64,000 nt of DNA from Bryopsis sp. KO-2023 (lineage: Eukaryota; Chlorophyta; Ulvophyceae; Bryopsidales; Bryopsidaceae): NCBI GenBank assembly GCA_030272585.1, contig BSYQ01000012.1, positions 2,232,001-2,296,000 of the forward strand. The letters are read 5' to 3'. Made by a program: the position numbers and the translations under genes. The notes beneath the pieces are model-generated. The model saw nothing but the letters and a program-made list of their open reading frames with translations. It was not told where the DNA came from and did no database searches. Shown here piece after piece: positions 12,140 through 22,457 of the stretch (positions are counted from its first letter, which is position 1; each line of letters opens with the position of its first letter).

Positions 12140-12828
12140 CTGGAAACAAAAACGAAAACAAATGCTCCATAATATTCTGGTCAAAGAATAAAGAGTCCTG
12201 GGGTGGTGTATAACATATGGGGATCAGGGTGCTTTGCTAAAAAACCTGACAGCTTTTCCTTGAAAGTTTAATTGAGAAACCAACCGTCGAAGCAGTTTGA
12301 TCCATGGCAAGGCGGAAAACAGGATTCTTTCGCAGAAGGCTACAACACTCGGTCGGTACCCACAATAAAAAGTACCCCCACAGGCTAACGCCTTAGTGCT
12401 TTAGTGCGTGTAATTATGTTATGTTATGTTTAGTGCAGACCACGAAAGCGACGTCCATCATATGAAGTGACCTGGAGAGGAGGCGAGGTTCAACTGTTCA
12501 AAGGCAAACGCCTTCAATGAATTCGCGCAACGTCTTTGGGGGATGTCGTTTTCAACGTTTTTGGAATGACCCGCCGCCCTCTTTTGCTTCCCAAAAACGC
12601 TCGATTCAGAGGCTTTTTGTAACGGCCTAGAAAATTGGTCAGGAGCACCCCAAGCAGGAGAGAGGATTGGGAAAGGAGGATGGACAGTGCTAACTTAGCA
12701 CTGTCTTGAAGACGAGTGGCGCTGAACGAGCGTCGACCATCAGTCCACTCTGGAAACTGGTTTCACCTCGAACCCTTCCGCCTCCACCAGCGGCTTGGTC
12801 TACTATGGAATCGTTTTCTAAGAGATTG

Positions 12829-12830
<2 letters not shown>

Positions 12831-12868
<38 letters not shown>
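12831..12868. repeat. (GTA)n trinucleotide microsatellite
   Basis: About 12 uninterrupted GTA/TAG units. Confidence 0.97.
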
Positions 12869-12982
12869 CATTCTTTCGTCGGAGAAGGGTGGCATTCGAT
12901 CAGCGTTTAGAGAATTCAGCGTTGAACGACAAGGAATTCCTGTTCGAACAGGAACGGGGTAGCAGGTCGATTTGATCAATTG

Positions 12983-13041
12983 GACATCATGCAAAATTTT
13001 GCATGATGTCAATTTTAAGTCCATCTTTAAAGATGGACTTA
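12983..13041. repeat. Two adjacent perfect palindromes
   Basis: 12,983-13,010 is a 28-base perfect palindrome centred on AAAATTTT, and 13,016-13,041 is a 26-base perfect palindrome centred on TTTAAA. Only five bases separate them. Confidence 0.95.
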
Positions 13042-13872
13042 GTAATTGTTTCTGAAATTATCTCCAAGACATAGGAAAAAGGCCAGTGCCCAAAATTATT
13101 GTACCGCAGAGGGTTTCGTTTTGAGTTTGGAGAATGAACAAAATATTTTTTTGAACAAATGCTGGGGTGAGAAGTGAGAACATAGCGGCTGCATTTCCAG
13201 CCTGGAATCCACTTCATTTCAAATCCAGGCAGTCCCAGATCTCCTCACGCATTTTATACTTTGCGAGGTGCACATCGTGAGGCCCCTCTTGGGAGGGCAC
13301 TGATACTCGATAATTCGATCAGCGACATTGCCACCGCCAGCAACCCAAAACCTTGACAAGCTCGACCATTCCGTTCACAGGACTCGCACAATATTGCGAT
13401 TTCATTGATGAAACTGCTCTTCTTTTGCGCATCGGTTGGTTCGAAAGGGCGTGTCCACGGCTCCAACCGTGTTGCATGCCACGCAATGGGTGGTCTGATG
13501 AAAGCGTCCGCGCTGGATCGGCAGTGCCGATTCGGCACACATTCGACTGGCGTCTCGTCGAGAGCTCAAAAGGACAAGGGTGGGCGACTGATTTGAAAAG
13601 CCAAGGAGAGATGGACGGTTCGAACAAAACAACAATGGAGCTCGCGCGCACCCTCCACGACACAATATCGGCAACGGCGCCAAATCGTTCGACATTTTCG
13701 GTTCAGCGATGCAAGTTTGGTTGATGTTGATGTGACATTGAATTGAGAGAAGTTCCAAGCGTTGCACAAAATTTAAGGACGAAAAACGTTTTATTTCACG
13801 TAAGATCCAAGTTAATCCTAGAAAATATCTTTCAAACGACAAGGTTCACCCCAAAGTCGTGATTCGACGTCC

Positions 13873-14165
13873 GGGAGCCTAGTGCACCGGATTAGCGCCC
13901 ACCTATGCTAGGGGGAGGTGTCGAATTCACGGCTTGAGGACCCCTTCTCGGCCGATCCCGGTGTTCGGCACCCACCCGAGCTCTCTTGGGCTTTCGGGAT
14001 TCGGCCTTCGGCGCGTTGTCGTCAAGGGTTTGGGTTGCCTTCACCCGGTTGGGTGGATAGTTCCGAGAGTTTTTTCCTTCGGGTTTCTCTCGTTAAACAA
14101 AAAGGCAATCCGTTGACGGAACGAATTAAGAGGTTCGAATCCTCTAATTGCCTTCTTTTTTTTTT
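13873..14165 (+). repeat. tRNA-like sequences, possible SINE
   Basis: 13,873-13,935 folds like a degenerate tRNA. It has acceptor-like ends (GAGCC/GGCTT), a box A match TAGTGCACCGG at 13,880-13,890, a 4-bp D stem and a weak box B near 13,917. Further on, 14,102-14,154 has an 8-bp acceptor-like stem (AAGGCAAT/ATTGCCTT) and a 5-bp T arm with an exact box B GGTTCGAATCC, followed by a long T run as a pol III stop would need. The second unit has no room for an anticodon arm, so it is not a working tRNA. A tRNA-derived SINE is my inference. Confidence 0.4.
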
Positions 14166-14476
14166 TTTTTAAACTCATAATCTCTTTTAATTTATACCTT
14201 TTATGATATAGTTGACTTTAATATAAGTATATTAAATAAGCGATAAACATAAAATACTATGTTATATATTTCTTAATTATTTATGAAATATAAGAAATAA
14301 GTGGAAATGTGATCCTCTTGCATTGATGAATCACTTTATTCATGAAGATGAGTGGATGATCACTAATCCAACAAATCCACAGTTGATTCATTTCCGTGGG
14401 TGTTAAAGCCGTCCGCTGTTTCAGTGGGAGTGGAAACTCGGTCGGTTTTGTTAAAAAACCCCGACTGCTGAGAGAT

Positions 14477-15445
14477 GCCACCTCCACCGTCGCTTCAAAA
14501 GAAGGGTTGGCTTTTTCGCACTCAATAAATTATTTTGCAAACGGTTCCGTGTGCTTGTTGGGTCTCCCCACCGTCGACCTCTGCCATCGTTCATCCAAGA
14601 TTTCTTTCGACCGCTTTCAAAACCCGCAAAAGTTGCGGGCACACACGCTCATAAACACCACGCTAGCTGTTTGGACGCCTCTCAAACTCGACGAGTTGCT
14701 TCAACGATAGAAGATCGATGTAAGTATCAACCGACGCAAAAAATCCCAGAAACAGCCCATCGAGCACCGCGTATCGCCGCGTTGCCACACTCCCGACGAA
14801 ATCGAAACTATATAACCTGAGCACCAGTATTTGAACTATTTTTTGTTGATTGCTCGCTTGGGGTGTAGGATAATCCAAACCAAAGAAAGAGAGGTTGGAG
14901 CCCTCTCTCCAAGCAGTGTTTTTTTTTGTGTCCTAAATACCACTTTTTGTCATAATCGTGCACGCCACGACCGATCCCTTTCATTCGGTCGGTGTCCGAT
15001 AAGAATATCGAGAAAAAAAATCCCTGTCTCCAAGTTTCTTTACAATCACCACACGTGATTCAAACTGGCAATTTTTTTGGGGGAAAATGGGCCAAAACGT
15101 TTCTTGTTTTTTGCAATTTGGTAAAACCCACAGTTTGGCAGGAGTGGGGCCACATCGAAGAAAACAACTGATAAAAACCATGTAACTCACAACCAACAGT
15201 CCACCCGAAAAATACTGACTAGGACATGGAGGGTGTCAGAGAAAGAGATGTCAGGGCCGTATCAAAGAACGAGCACCTCTTAACATGACCCTGAAGCTGG
15301 TCGGTGTGGATCACCCCAAGAATAGGTGTGACCGTCGTTCAAGTTTGACGAGGGAGATAAAAATAAGCCTTGATCGAAAGCTGTAGTTGACCTTCAGGCC
15401 TGGTTTACAATGGCTGGTTGGAGTGATACTATCCATCTACCAGTA
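14477..15445. repeat. 969-bp direct repeat, left copy
   Basis: It has the same length and apparently the same sequence as 20,135-21,103. Its right edge is exactly the left end (15,446) of the retrotransposon. It contains no recognised gene; minus-strand frames of 60-70 codons are identical in both copies. Confidence 0.95.
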
Positions 15446-15664
15446 GACGATTGAAAGGACTAATTGCTGAGGTGGTCTGTAGGGGTACCTTTTTGGAGTT
15501 TTGGATCTCAGTAGTTTGGGTTCTTAAGCTCACTCAGTTGGTCTTTCTTTACTCGGTTTTTCTGCTTTATCTTTACCCTCACGGGCACCTGAAGTGCACC
15601 GTTTCGAACCATTCCTGGCTCAGCCAGCGTGGGGCTTGTCCCTGTATTGTTAGTCCTTTTTTTG

Positions 15665-16477
15665 ATGCCGACTGTCGAGGAAAAGATTGCTGCGTTACAA
15701 GCACAGCTGGATTTGTTGAGAGCGTCAGGAGAGCAGAGTTCCCCGCAATCTCGTTTGGACGGGATTTTGAAGAAATTTGCTGGGTCGGCGGAGATCGCTG
15801 AAAGTTTGGAGGAGCTGTGTCTTGCTCCAGGCAGTGACCCGCCACGGGCGGCGCTAAATCCAGTAGAGGTACCAGCAGCGGCCATTTTTGGCCATTATTT
15901 CGACGTGTTGGACACAGCAGCGGGTGCTCGCGTGGGTGCTGCTCTTGGTGTGCGTTCTGGGTTCTTTGCTGAGTTTAGTTCGTGGGCGCCTGTAGTGGCG
16001 TTTGCTTTTGATTGGTTTGTCCTGTTTGCTCAATTTGCGGCGCACTCGGATCAAGGGACTGCAGTAAAGAAGGCTTTGGAGCCTTTTGTATCTTCGTTTG
16101 CGCCAATTTTGGAGTTGGCAGCCAATACGTTGGAAGTACACCGTTTGCACGCAGCACACGTGAACACGCCTTTGTCGGAGGCTTTTCGGGCGGTGTCCAC
16201 GTCGGTTAAATTAGCAGCGTCGTCAGGGCGTTTTGTCGGAGACACTGCGCAGGCTACGTTGAAGTCCCTGAGGGACCAACAGCAGAAGGCAGTTTTTAAA
16301 AGACAAGCAGAGGGCTCGTCGCGGAGCGGCGGGTTCAGAGGAGATTCCTCAGGAGGTTTTTCTGGCGGTCGTTTTGGTGGTCGTCAGTTTTCGCAGCGAG
16401 GCAGAGGTCGAGCGAACCCCAACCTTCTGCCTTTGGGTAATAGAGGTGGAGCTCATGGGCAGAACCAAGGCTTCTAA
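15665..16477 (+). CDS. Gag-like protein of the YR retrotransposon
   Basis: A 270-residue frame from the first ATG. It starts MPTVEEKIAALQAQLDLL, a short coiled-coil-like helix, followed by an Ala/Phe-rich helical middle. The tail is rich in Gly, Arg, Ser and Phe (GGFSGGRFGG, RGRGR), as expected for a nucleic-acid-binding tail; no CCHC zinc knuckle is seen. Its position as first gene of the element supports a Gag role. The end overlaps the start of the recombinase frame (ATG at 16,455). The function is inferred from position and composition. Confidence 0.75.
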   Translation: MPTVEEKIAALQAQLDLLRASGEQSSPQSRLDGILKKFAGSAEIAESLEELCLAPGSDPPRAALNPVEVPAAAIFGHYFDVLDTAAGARVGAALGVRSGFFAEFSSWAPVVAFAFDWFVLFAQFAAHSDQGTAVKKALEPFVSSFAPILELAANTLEVHRLHAAHVNTPLSEAFRAVSTSVKLAASSGRFVGDTAQATLKSLRDQQQKAVFKRQAEGSSRSGGFRGDSSGGFSGGRFGGRQFSQRGRGRANPNLLPLGNRGGAHGQNQGF

Positions 16478-19400
16478 GGCAGCGCTGGAGATTGCTCAGG
16501 AATTGAGAAAGTTGCGCGTGCAGGAGGATAAGCTAGGAGATGATGGTGCAGGGGACACCCATTCGGAAAGTGCACTCTCGGAATTTTCAGTTCAACCGGA
16601 TTCGGGGAGCTCTCAAGGCGTGGCGCGAGATAGGAGCCAATCCGACGGTACTATCGTGGCTCAATCAGGGAGTGGTTCCCAATTGGATTTCGTCCGAGCC
16701 GCCGAAGTTCCATCATGGCAACTCGCGTATTCCAGTAGCCTTGAAAGGCGCTTGGAACGAGTTGAAGGAGCGGTATTTACGGTGCGGGGCGATGAGGGAA
16801 GCGCGTTGCAAGGATTACGTGTCCCGCGCTTTCTTGGTCGAAAAGAAGGTAGACGACGTCGTGGTCGGCCACAGGTTGTGCGTCGATCTTCGGTTTGTGA
16901 ACTCCTTTTGCCGCAAACTATCGGTAAAATACGAGACCCTCCGTTCTTTTCTCCCTCGTCTGCAACCGCAGGATTGGATCGTGGCCTGGGATTTGGAGGA
17001 CGCTTACTTCAACATCAGGTTTCGGGAGTCGGAGGTCCGCTTCTTTTGTGCGACCATCGAGGGAGTGACTTACGAGTTCCCAGCTCTGATGTTCGGGTTC
17101 GTGAATGCCCCAGCAATTTTCACGAAGGTGATGAGGGCAGTGGTTTCCTTTCTCAGAGCGCCAAGGATGTCGAGGTGGAGATGTCCGACCTCCCCAGGAT
17201 TGAGGAGGTATTGGATGAGCAACCCAGCGCCAACGATATCTCCCTATTTGGACGACTTTGCGGGAGCAATGAGCAGCGAGCGGGCAGCGAACGAGTTGGG
17301 GGAGTTGATTCGAGGCCTACTGATGGATTTACAGTTGCGCTGGAAGGAGAAAAAATGCCAATGGAAGGCGGTGCAGCAATTTCGGCATTTGGGCATGCTA
17401 ATCGATACGGCGCAGGGCCTGGTGATTGCGCCGCCAGAGAAGATTGCGCGAATTCACAAGGAGGCAGGGTTGCTCAAGGAGATGACGAAGGTCCCCAAAA
17501 GGCGGTTGGCGAGATTTGCGGGGTGGTGTCAGAGTTTGAGTTTAGCCATTCCGCTGGCGCGATACCACCTTCGGAGCCTGTTTTGGGACATGTCCATGGG
17601 GGAGACCTGGGCGTCCTTGATCGAGTTATCGTCGGAAACGAAGGAGGATCTGGCAGTGTGGAACGTGATGAACGAACGTCACACTGCAACAACGTATTGG
17701 AAGGTACCAGCGACGATCAGTCTTTATACCGATGCGTCGATGAGTGGCTGGGGATCCCACCTGGTGGATCCGTTGGCCAAGGAAAGCGTTCCTGTCCTGG
17801 CGCGGGGTATTTGGTCAAGCAACGAGAAAAGCGAACACATAAATATGCTCGAATTGAGGGCAGTGGAGGCGGCGATTCGCGTGTTTCACAAGTCTTTGGA
17901 GAACCGAACAGTGCGCCTGTTGACCGACTCGCAAGTGGTGCTATCGATTCTGTTGAATATGACGACGAAGAGTCAAAGGCTCATGGGACCCTTGAGGTTA
18001 TTGTATCGCGTGTTGGAGTCTCGGAAGATTGCGTTGCAACCGGAGTGGATTCCTTCCAAGGAGAATGTGTGGGCAGACAGGTTATCGAGAACGAAGTCGG
18101 AGGAGGATTACTTAATCAATCGGAAGTGGTTGGATCAGTTCAACCGATGGTGGGGACCGTTCGATCTCGACAGGTTTGCGTCGCAGTGGAGCAGAGTGGT
18201 GTTCCGTTACAACGCGGAATGGGGCGATCCGATGGCGGAGAGCGAGGCGTTCAGTGCTCTGGATTGGTCCCAGGGACATGCATGGTGCCATCCACCGATT
18301 CGTCTCCTTTCACAGTTAGGGGACCTGTTGCGCTCGTTACCTCAAGTGACTGCGACGGTGTTGATGCCCATGTGGCCGTCAGCCCCTTGGTTTCGTCCGA
18401 TGTTCGAGTGTTTTCAGGAGTATGCAGTGATTCCGGCGTGGGCCAATCCGTTGCTCCCACCATTGGGCAGGGAGTACGAACCATTTTCCCAGGGCCGTTG
18501 GAACATGGTAGTGGGCGTGATTCGCAAGACGAGGTTTGGCTCCAAGGTTTGTGGAGTGAATTGGACGGATGCGTCGATTGGACCAACGAGGCGCTACCTC
18601 AGTTTGGAGAATTGTCGGATGTCGAAAGGAAGGAACTGTTTGGCGAGTTAGCATTATCGAACAGTCCGGGAGGCCGGAGATCCATTTGGATGCGGTTTCG
18701 AAAATGGCTGGGATTCGCTCGGTCGAGAGGTTGGTGTAGTGTGCCGGCTCGCCCTGTTCGGATTTACGCCTATATACTTTTTCTACGGAATGAAGGGAGA
18801 GTGGCGCCGAGGTCGATGAGCAATTATCTCTCGGCCATCAGTACTGTCCATCGTTGGCTTGGTTCCGCGTTCTCCGCGCATGACTCCTTGACTGCTCGAT
18901 TAAAACAAGCTTGGCTTATTACGGTGCCTTCAGAAGCCAAAGAGCCGCAGCCCAGAGACTTTCCCATGGACTGGTTATGGTCGTGGGCCAAGAAGGGTTT
19001 GGTTGGGAACGATGCAGAGAGCATCCGCCCCTATTTGATTTGTATTTTGGATGTCTTATTCTTTTCGCGCGCCGATTCAAGTTTTGATACTCGGGTCGGC
19101 GACTATCAGTGGGATGCCTCGTCAGTATCTTTTACAGAACGACGTTTTAAGGCGAAGGGCCACACCTCGGCCAATTTGAGGGTTCGAAAATTTGATTGCC
19201 GTGGATTTGTCGAAGTGGTCGCGGTGTTGGAGCGCTATGAGAAATTTCGGGTGCGCGATTGGGAAGGTCATGATAATGGTACGGACCATTTTTGGTTTTT
19301 ACCTGGCGATCCGAGTGTTCCAACCGCGGGGAGTGTGGCGCGCTGGTTCAAAGGTGTGATGAAGGATCATGGTTCCGACCACACTCATCACGCAGTTCGT

Positions 19401-19610
19401 CGCACTGGGGTTTCCAGCGCGTTTAATTTGCTGGTGCCGTTACCGAAGCTCTGTGATTGGGGAGGTTGGTCGCCTTCTTCTCAGGCGATTTTTCAGTATA
19501 TCAATCGGCAGCGCCAGCCTTCCCCCTGGGATTTTCGTGTTTTTGGATGGATGGTGCTTCCCGCGGAACAGCTTCGGCGTGAGTTGGGGGCGGTGTTTTC
19601 GCCAGTTTAA
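16455..19610 (+). CDS. Tyrosine recombinase of the YR retrotransposon (long overlapping frame)
   Basis: The last 330 residues (from about 18,610) form a tyrosine recombinase. They include a SAM-like N-terminal part (RRSIWMRFRKWLGFARSRGW, SNYLSAISTVHRWLG), the active-site Arg region (LFFSRADSSF), the H-x-x-R box (THHAVRRTG), the GGW motif and the nucleophile region QAIFQYINR with Tyr. It would insert the circular DNA. The same frame stays open without a stop back to ATG 16,455, through the whole RT region. That upstream part is Gly/Ser/Val-rich and has no known domain, except for an initial helical segment MGRTKASKAALEIAQELRKL. The true start is uncertain; overlapping recombinase and RT frames are known in DIRS-group elements. 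Confidence 0.85.
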   Translation: MGRTKASKAALEIAQELRKLRVQEDKLGDDGAGDTHSESALSEFSVQPDSGSSQGVARDRSQSDGTIVAQSGSGSQLDFVRAAEVPSWQLAYSSSLERRLERVEGAVFTVRGDEGSALQGLRVPRFLGRKEGRRRRGRPQVVRRSSVCELLLPQTIGKIRDPPFFSPSSATAGLDRGLGFGGRLLQHQVSGVGGPLLLCDHRGSDLRVPSSDVRVRECPSNFHEGDEGSGFLSQSAKDVEVEMSDLPRIEEVLDEQPSANDISLFGRLCGSNEQRAGSERVGGVDSRPTDGFTVALEGEKMPMEGGAAISAFGHANRYGAGPGDCAAREDCANSQGGRVAQGDDEGPQKAVGEICGVVSEFEFSHSAGAIPPSEPVLGHVHGGDLGVLDRVIVGNEGGSGSVERDERTSHCNNVLEGTSDDQSLYRCVDEWLGIPPGGSVGQGKRSCPGAGYLVKQREKRTHKYARIEGSGGGDSRVSQVFGEPNSAPVDRLASGAIDSVEYDDEESKAHGTLEVIVSRVGVSEDCVATGVDSFQGECVGRQVIENEVGGGLLNQSEVVGSVQPMVGTVRSRQVCVAVEQSGVPLQRGMGRSDGGERGVQCSGLVPGTCMVPSTDSSPFTVRGPVALVTSSDCDGVDAHVAVSPLVSSDVRVFSGVCSDSGVGQSVAPTIGQGVRTIFPGPLEHGSGRDSQDEVWLQGLWSELDGCVDWTNEALPQFGELSDVERKELFGELALSNSPGGRRSIWMRFRKWLGFARSRGWCSVPARPVRIYAYILFLRNEGRVAPRSMSNYLSAISTVHRWLGSAFSAHDSLTARLKQAWLITVPSEAKEPQPRDFPMDWLWSWAKKGLVGNDAESIRPYLICILDVLFFSRADSSFDTRVGDYQWDASSVSFTERRFKAKGHTSANLRVRKFDCRGFVEVVAVLERYEKFRVRDWEGHDNGTDHFWFLPGDPSVPTAGSVARWFKGVMKDHGSDHTHHAVRRTGVSSAFNLLVPLPKLCDWGGWSPSSQAIFQYINRQRQPSPWDFRVFGWMVLPAEQLRRELGAVFSPV
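16540..18651 (+). CDS. Reverse transcriptase-RNase H (with methyltransferase-like tail)
   Basis: A 703-residue frame. The RT palm is clear: VDLRFVN, WDLEDAYFNI, ALMFGFVNAPAIF and the catalytic YLDDF near residue 236. RNase H follows with LYTDAS near residue 396, the MLELRAVEAAI helix, LTDSQ and WADRLSR. The C-terminal 170 residues (DLDRFASQW, WSQGHAWCHPP, MPMWPSAPWF) resemble the DAM-methyltransferase-like domain that follows RNase H in DIRS and PAT elements. It would copy the element RNA into DNA. It lies entirely within a longer open frame in another phase that ends in the recombinase. Confidence 0.93.
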   Translation: MMVQGTPIRKVHSRNFQFNRIRGALKAWREIGANPTVLSWLNQGVVPNWISSEPPKFHHGNSRIPVALKGAWNELKERYLRCGAMREARCKDYVSRAFLVEKKVDDVVVGHRLCVDLRFVNSFCRKLSVKYETLRSFLPRLQPQDWIVAWDLEDAYFNIRFRESEVRFFCATIEGVTYEFPALMFGFVNAPAIFTKVMRAVVSFLRAPRMSRWRCPTSPGLRRYWMSNPAPTISPYLDDFAGAMSSERAANELGELIRGLLMDLQLRWKEKKCQWKAVQQFRHLGMLIDTAQGLVIAPPEKIARIHKEAGLLKEMTKVPKRRLARFAGWCQSLSLAIPLARYHLRSLFWDMSMGETWASLIELSSETKEDLAVWNVMNERHTATTYWKVPATISLYTDASMSGWGSHLVDPLAKESVPVLARGIWSSNEKSEHINMLELRAVEAAIRVFHKSLENRTVRLLTDSQVVLSILLNMTTKSQRLMGPLRLLYRVLESRKIALQPEWIPSKENVWADRLSRTKSEEDYLINRKWLDQFNRWWGPFDLDRFASQWSRVVFRYNAEWGDPMAESEAFSALDWSQGHAWCHPPIRLLSQLGDLLRSLPQVTATVLMPMWPSAPWFRPMFECFQEYAVIPAWANPLLPPLGREYEPFSQGRWNMVVGVIRKTRFGSKVCGVNWTDASIGPTRRYLSLENCRMSKGRNCLAS

Positions 19611-20134
19611 TGAACGAACGTTCTATTTTTAGGTGCTTTGTTTTTTGGCACTATTTGTTTGAAGGGTTAAACGAGGGTTACATTTCTGTAAAGGTTTTCG
19701 ATCTCTGGGTGTGGAAGAAAACGTAGCAGTTGAAGGAAATTTACGGTTCCGCAGGAAGCGCGGTTCCTTTTGCGGAGTTTTAGGGTGGGACGATTGAAAG
19801 GACTAATTGCTGAGGTGGTCTGTAGGGGTACCTTTTTGGAGTTTTGGATCTCAGTAGTTTGGGTTCTTAAGCTCACTCAGTTGGTCTTTCTTTACTCGGT
19901 TTTTCACCCATCCCGGAACTGTGTTCTTCCCCCCCTTTTTGGAGATTATTTTTTGGTGGGATTTGGGAGTTTTTATATAGAGCTAATAGGGACATTTTGA
20001 TTTACTTTTGTGGTGCTTGGGATGCACAATTTGGCAGAAATTGGCACTATTTGTTTGAAGGGTTAAACGAGGGTTACATTTCTGTAAAGGTTTTCGATCT
20101 CTGGGTGTGGAAGAAAACGTAGCAGTTGAAGGAA

Positions 20135-21103
20135 GCCACCTCCACCGTCGCTTCAAAAGAAGGGTTGGCTTTTTCGCACTCAATAAATTATTTTGCAAAC
20201 GGTTCCGTGTGCTTGTTGGGTCTCCCCACCGTCGACCTCTGCCATCGTTCATCCAAGATTTCTTTCGACCGCTTTCAAAACCCGCAAAAGTTGCGGGCAC
20301 ACACGCTCATAAACACCACGCTAGCTGTTTGGACGCCTCTCAAACTCGACGAGTTGCTTCAACGATAGAAGATCGATGTAAGTATCAACCGACGCAAAAA
20401 ATCCCAGAAACAGCCCATCGAGCACCGCGTATCGCCGCGTTGCCACACTCCCGACGAAATCGAAACTATATAACCTGAGCACCAGTATTTGAACTATTTT
20501 TTGTTGATTGCTCGCTTGGGGTGTAGGATAATCCAAACCAAAGAAAGAGAGGTTGGAGCCCTCTCTCCAAGCAGTGTTTTTTTTTGTGTCCTAAATACCA
20601 CTTTTTGTCATAATCGTGCACGCCACGACCGATCCCTTTCATTCGGTCGGTGTCCGATAAGAATATCGAGAAAAAAAATCCCTGTCTCCAAGTTTCTTTA
20701 CAATCACCACACGTGATTCAAACTGGCAATTTTTTTGGGGGAAAATGGGCCAAAACGTTTCTTGTTTTTTGCAATTTGGTAAAACCCACAGTTTGGCAGG
20801 AGTGGGGCCACATCGAAGAAAACAACTGATAAAAACCATGTAACTCACAACCAACAGTCCACCCGAAAAATACTGACTAGGACATGGAGGGTGTCAGAGA
20901 AAGAGATGTCAGGGCCGTATCAAAGAACGAGCACCTCTTAACATGACCCTGAAGCTGGTCGGTGTGGATCACCCCAAGAATAGGTGTGACCGTCGTTCAA
21001 GTTTGACGAGGGAGATAAAAATAAGCCTTGATCGAAAGCTGTAGTTGACCTTCAGGCCTGGTTTACAATGGCTGGTTGGAGTGATACTATCCATCTACCA
21101 GTA
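20135..21103. repeat. 969-bp direct repeat, right copy
   Basis: It begins exactly where the retrotransposon B2 repeat ends (20,134) and matches 14,477-15,445 over its full length. Sequence outside both copies is different (left ...gagat, right ctcataaaat...). Confidence 0.95.
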
Positions 21104-22457
21104 CTCATAAAATGCTTTTCAATGTCAGAGGGAACAGTTCCTGCTCAATTCGAGGAAAAGTAGCCATTCCATTTCCACCCTTTTCGGAGGATTTTTTTTC
21201 TTCTTCTTTTGGCAAAAAAGACTGACCTACAGTTGGTCCCTTCAAAACTATCATCGAGCACAAATTGACCCCAGGCAAGTTCTTTTCTTTTTTAAACCTG
21301 TAATGATGAACCGACACATCTCAACCAATTCAGTTGAAAAACCATCAGGAGAGTCTGGCCTATTCCTTTGCCTCTTTTTTCATCAACCCCCGCATTCCCC
21401 CCTTTAAAATAAAAAAGAGAAAAAAACAAAACAAAAATAAAACTGCAACCATCTTCTCTGGCAGACGTGCTCCAGTCCATCCAATTGAAGAACCCCAAAC
21501 CCAATCATTACATTTGCTTCATCTATTTTCCCAAACGTCACTCTTTTCTGGATTAACAACATTGACAGCATTGACCCCACATATCATATATGTATGTGTG
21601 TGTGTGCATTTCACAAAAACCATCTCACAAGGTTTGACTCCACAATTGATGGCAGAAAGACACTCATTTTAACAAGCGATGCTCTTCCTTGTGCCTTTCC
21701 TCCCCTCACACCTTTTCTCACTCTTTTCTTTCTCACTCTGTTTTCTCATAAATGAACAGAATAATATCAGTCCAAATAAAACATCTAGCTTACACCAGAT
21801 CGTCCGAAATCCAAACCGAAATCCGGTTTATAATTTCTTTTTGTTTTCTTCTTTCCCCCACAACCCCGCCCCCCACCCCCTTTTTTTTCTCATTCTTTTT
21901 TCTCACACTCATGGCAACACGACAAATAAAAACAATTGTATATATCATGATTGATGCTTTTTTCGAACCTCTCCACCTCCATCTTCAAAAAAGGCAAAAA
22001 AAAAAGAAAGAAAGAAAGAAAGAAAGAAACAGAAGCCGAAATACTCGAGTCCATTAGATCGAATCTCCTTTTTTTCCTTCGAATAAAGAGAGGGGATGGC
22101 CAATTTTTCTGAAATCGTTCAATAATCACATCCCAAATCCGAGAAAAAGCGACAGGGGAAGCAAATTAAAAAAAACATAAAGAGGTAGAGATTTAAAAAA
22201 AAAAACACAACCCCAATCGCTCGAAATGAAAACGTTTCATGATCTATGGCAAGGTTTCACCATCATTATATTTTTTCTTGTTGTTTTGTCTCCCTTTTTC
22301 TTTTTTTTTCCAACCCCTCAAATTTTCAAAGATTCCAATTCCATTTTTCCCTTTTCCTTAATAAAAAAAAGGAAAAACAAAAACAATAACATGATCCTCA
22401 ACCAACCGAGCGTAAGACGTTTTTTTCCATTTTTTTTTCTTTTTTTGTTATCTCTCG
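21104..22457. other. AT-rich gap downstream of ubiquilin
   Basis: No gene is confirmed. A possible minus-strand exon at about 21,285-21,231 (NLPGVNLCSMIVLKG) has a fair donor, but no partner exons were found. The stretch contains TG and GAAA microsatellites (about 21,593-21,608 and 22,006-22,030). Confidence 0.5.

Larger units (their letters stand above)
12140..14476. other. Gene-poor stretch with palindromes, trinucleotide repeat and tRNA-like parts
   Basis: No convincing coding region: overlapping short frames at 13,250-13,840 exist on both strands without a recognisable domain. The stretch contains the separately listed AGT repeat, two perfect palindromes and tRNA-like sequences. 14,165-14,310 is extremely AT-rich. 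Confidence 0.6.
15446..20134 (+). mobile_element. Tyrosine-recombinase retrotransposon (PAT/Ngaro-type, split direct repeats)
   Basis: A 4.7-kb DIRS-order element. Its repeats follow the split direct pattern: A1 at 15,446-15,562, then the genes, then B1 at 19,645-19,738, A2 at 19,789-19,905 and B2 at 20,041-20,134. A1 equals A2 (117 bp) and B1 equals B2 (94 bp). It carries gag-like, RT-RNase H and tyrosine recombinase frames, all open, so it may be recent. It is flanked on both sides by a 969-bp direct repeat. Elements of this group integrate a circular DNA with their recombinase and are not expected to make long target duplications. Confidence 0.93.

Noticed and set aside
14102..14154. Functional tRNA gene
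   Set aside because: Acceptor stem and T arm are good, but only about 19 bases remain for the D and anticodon arms.
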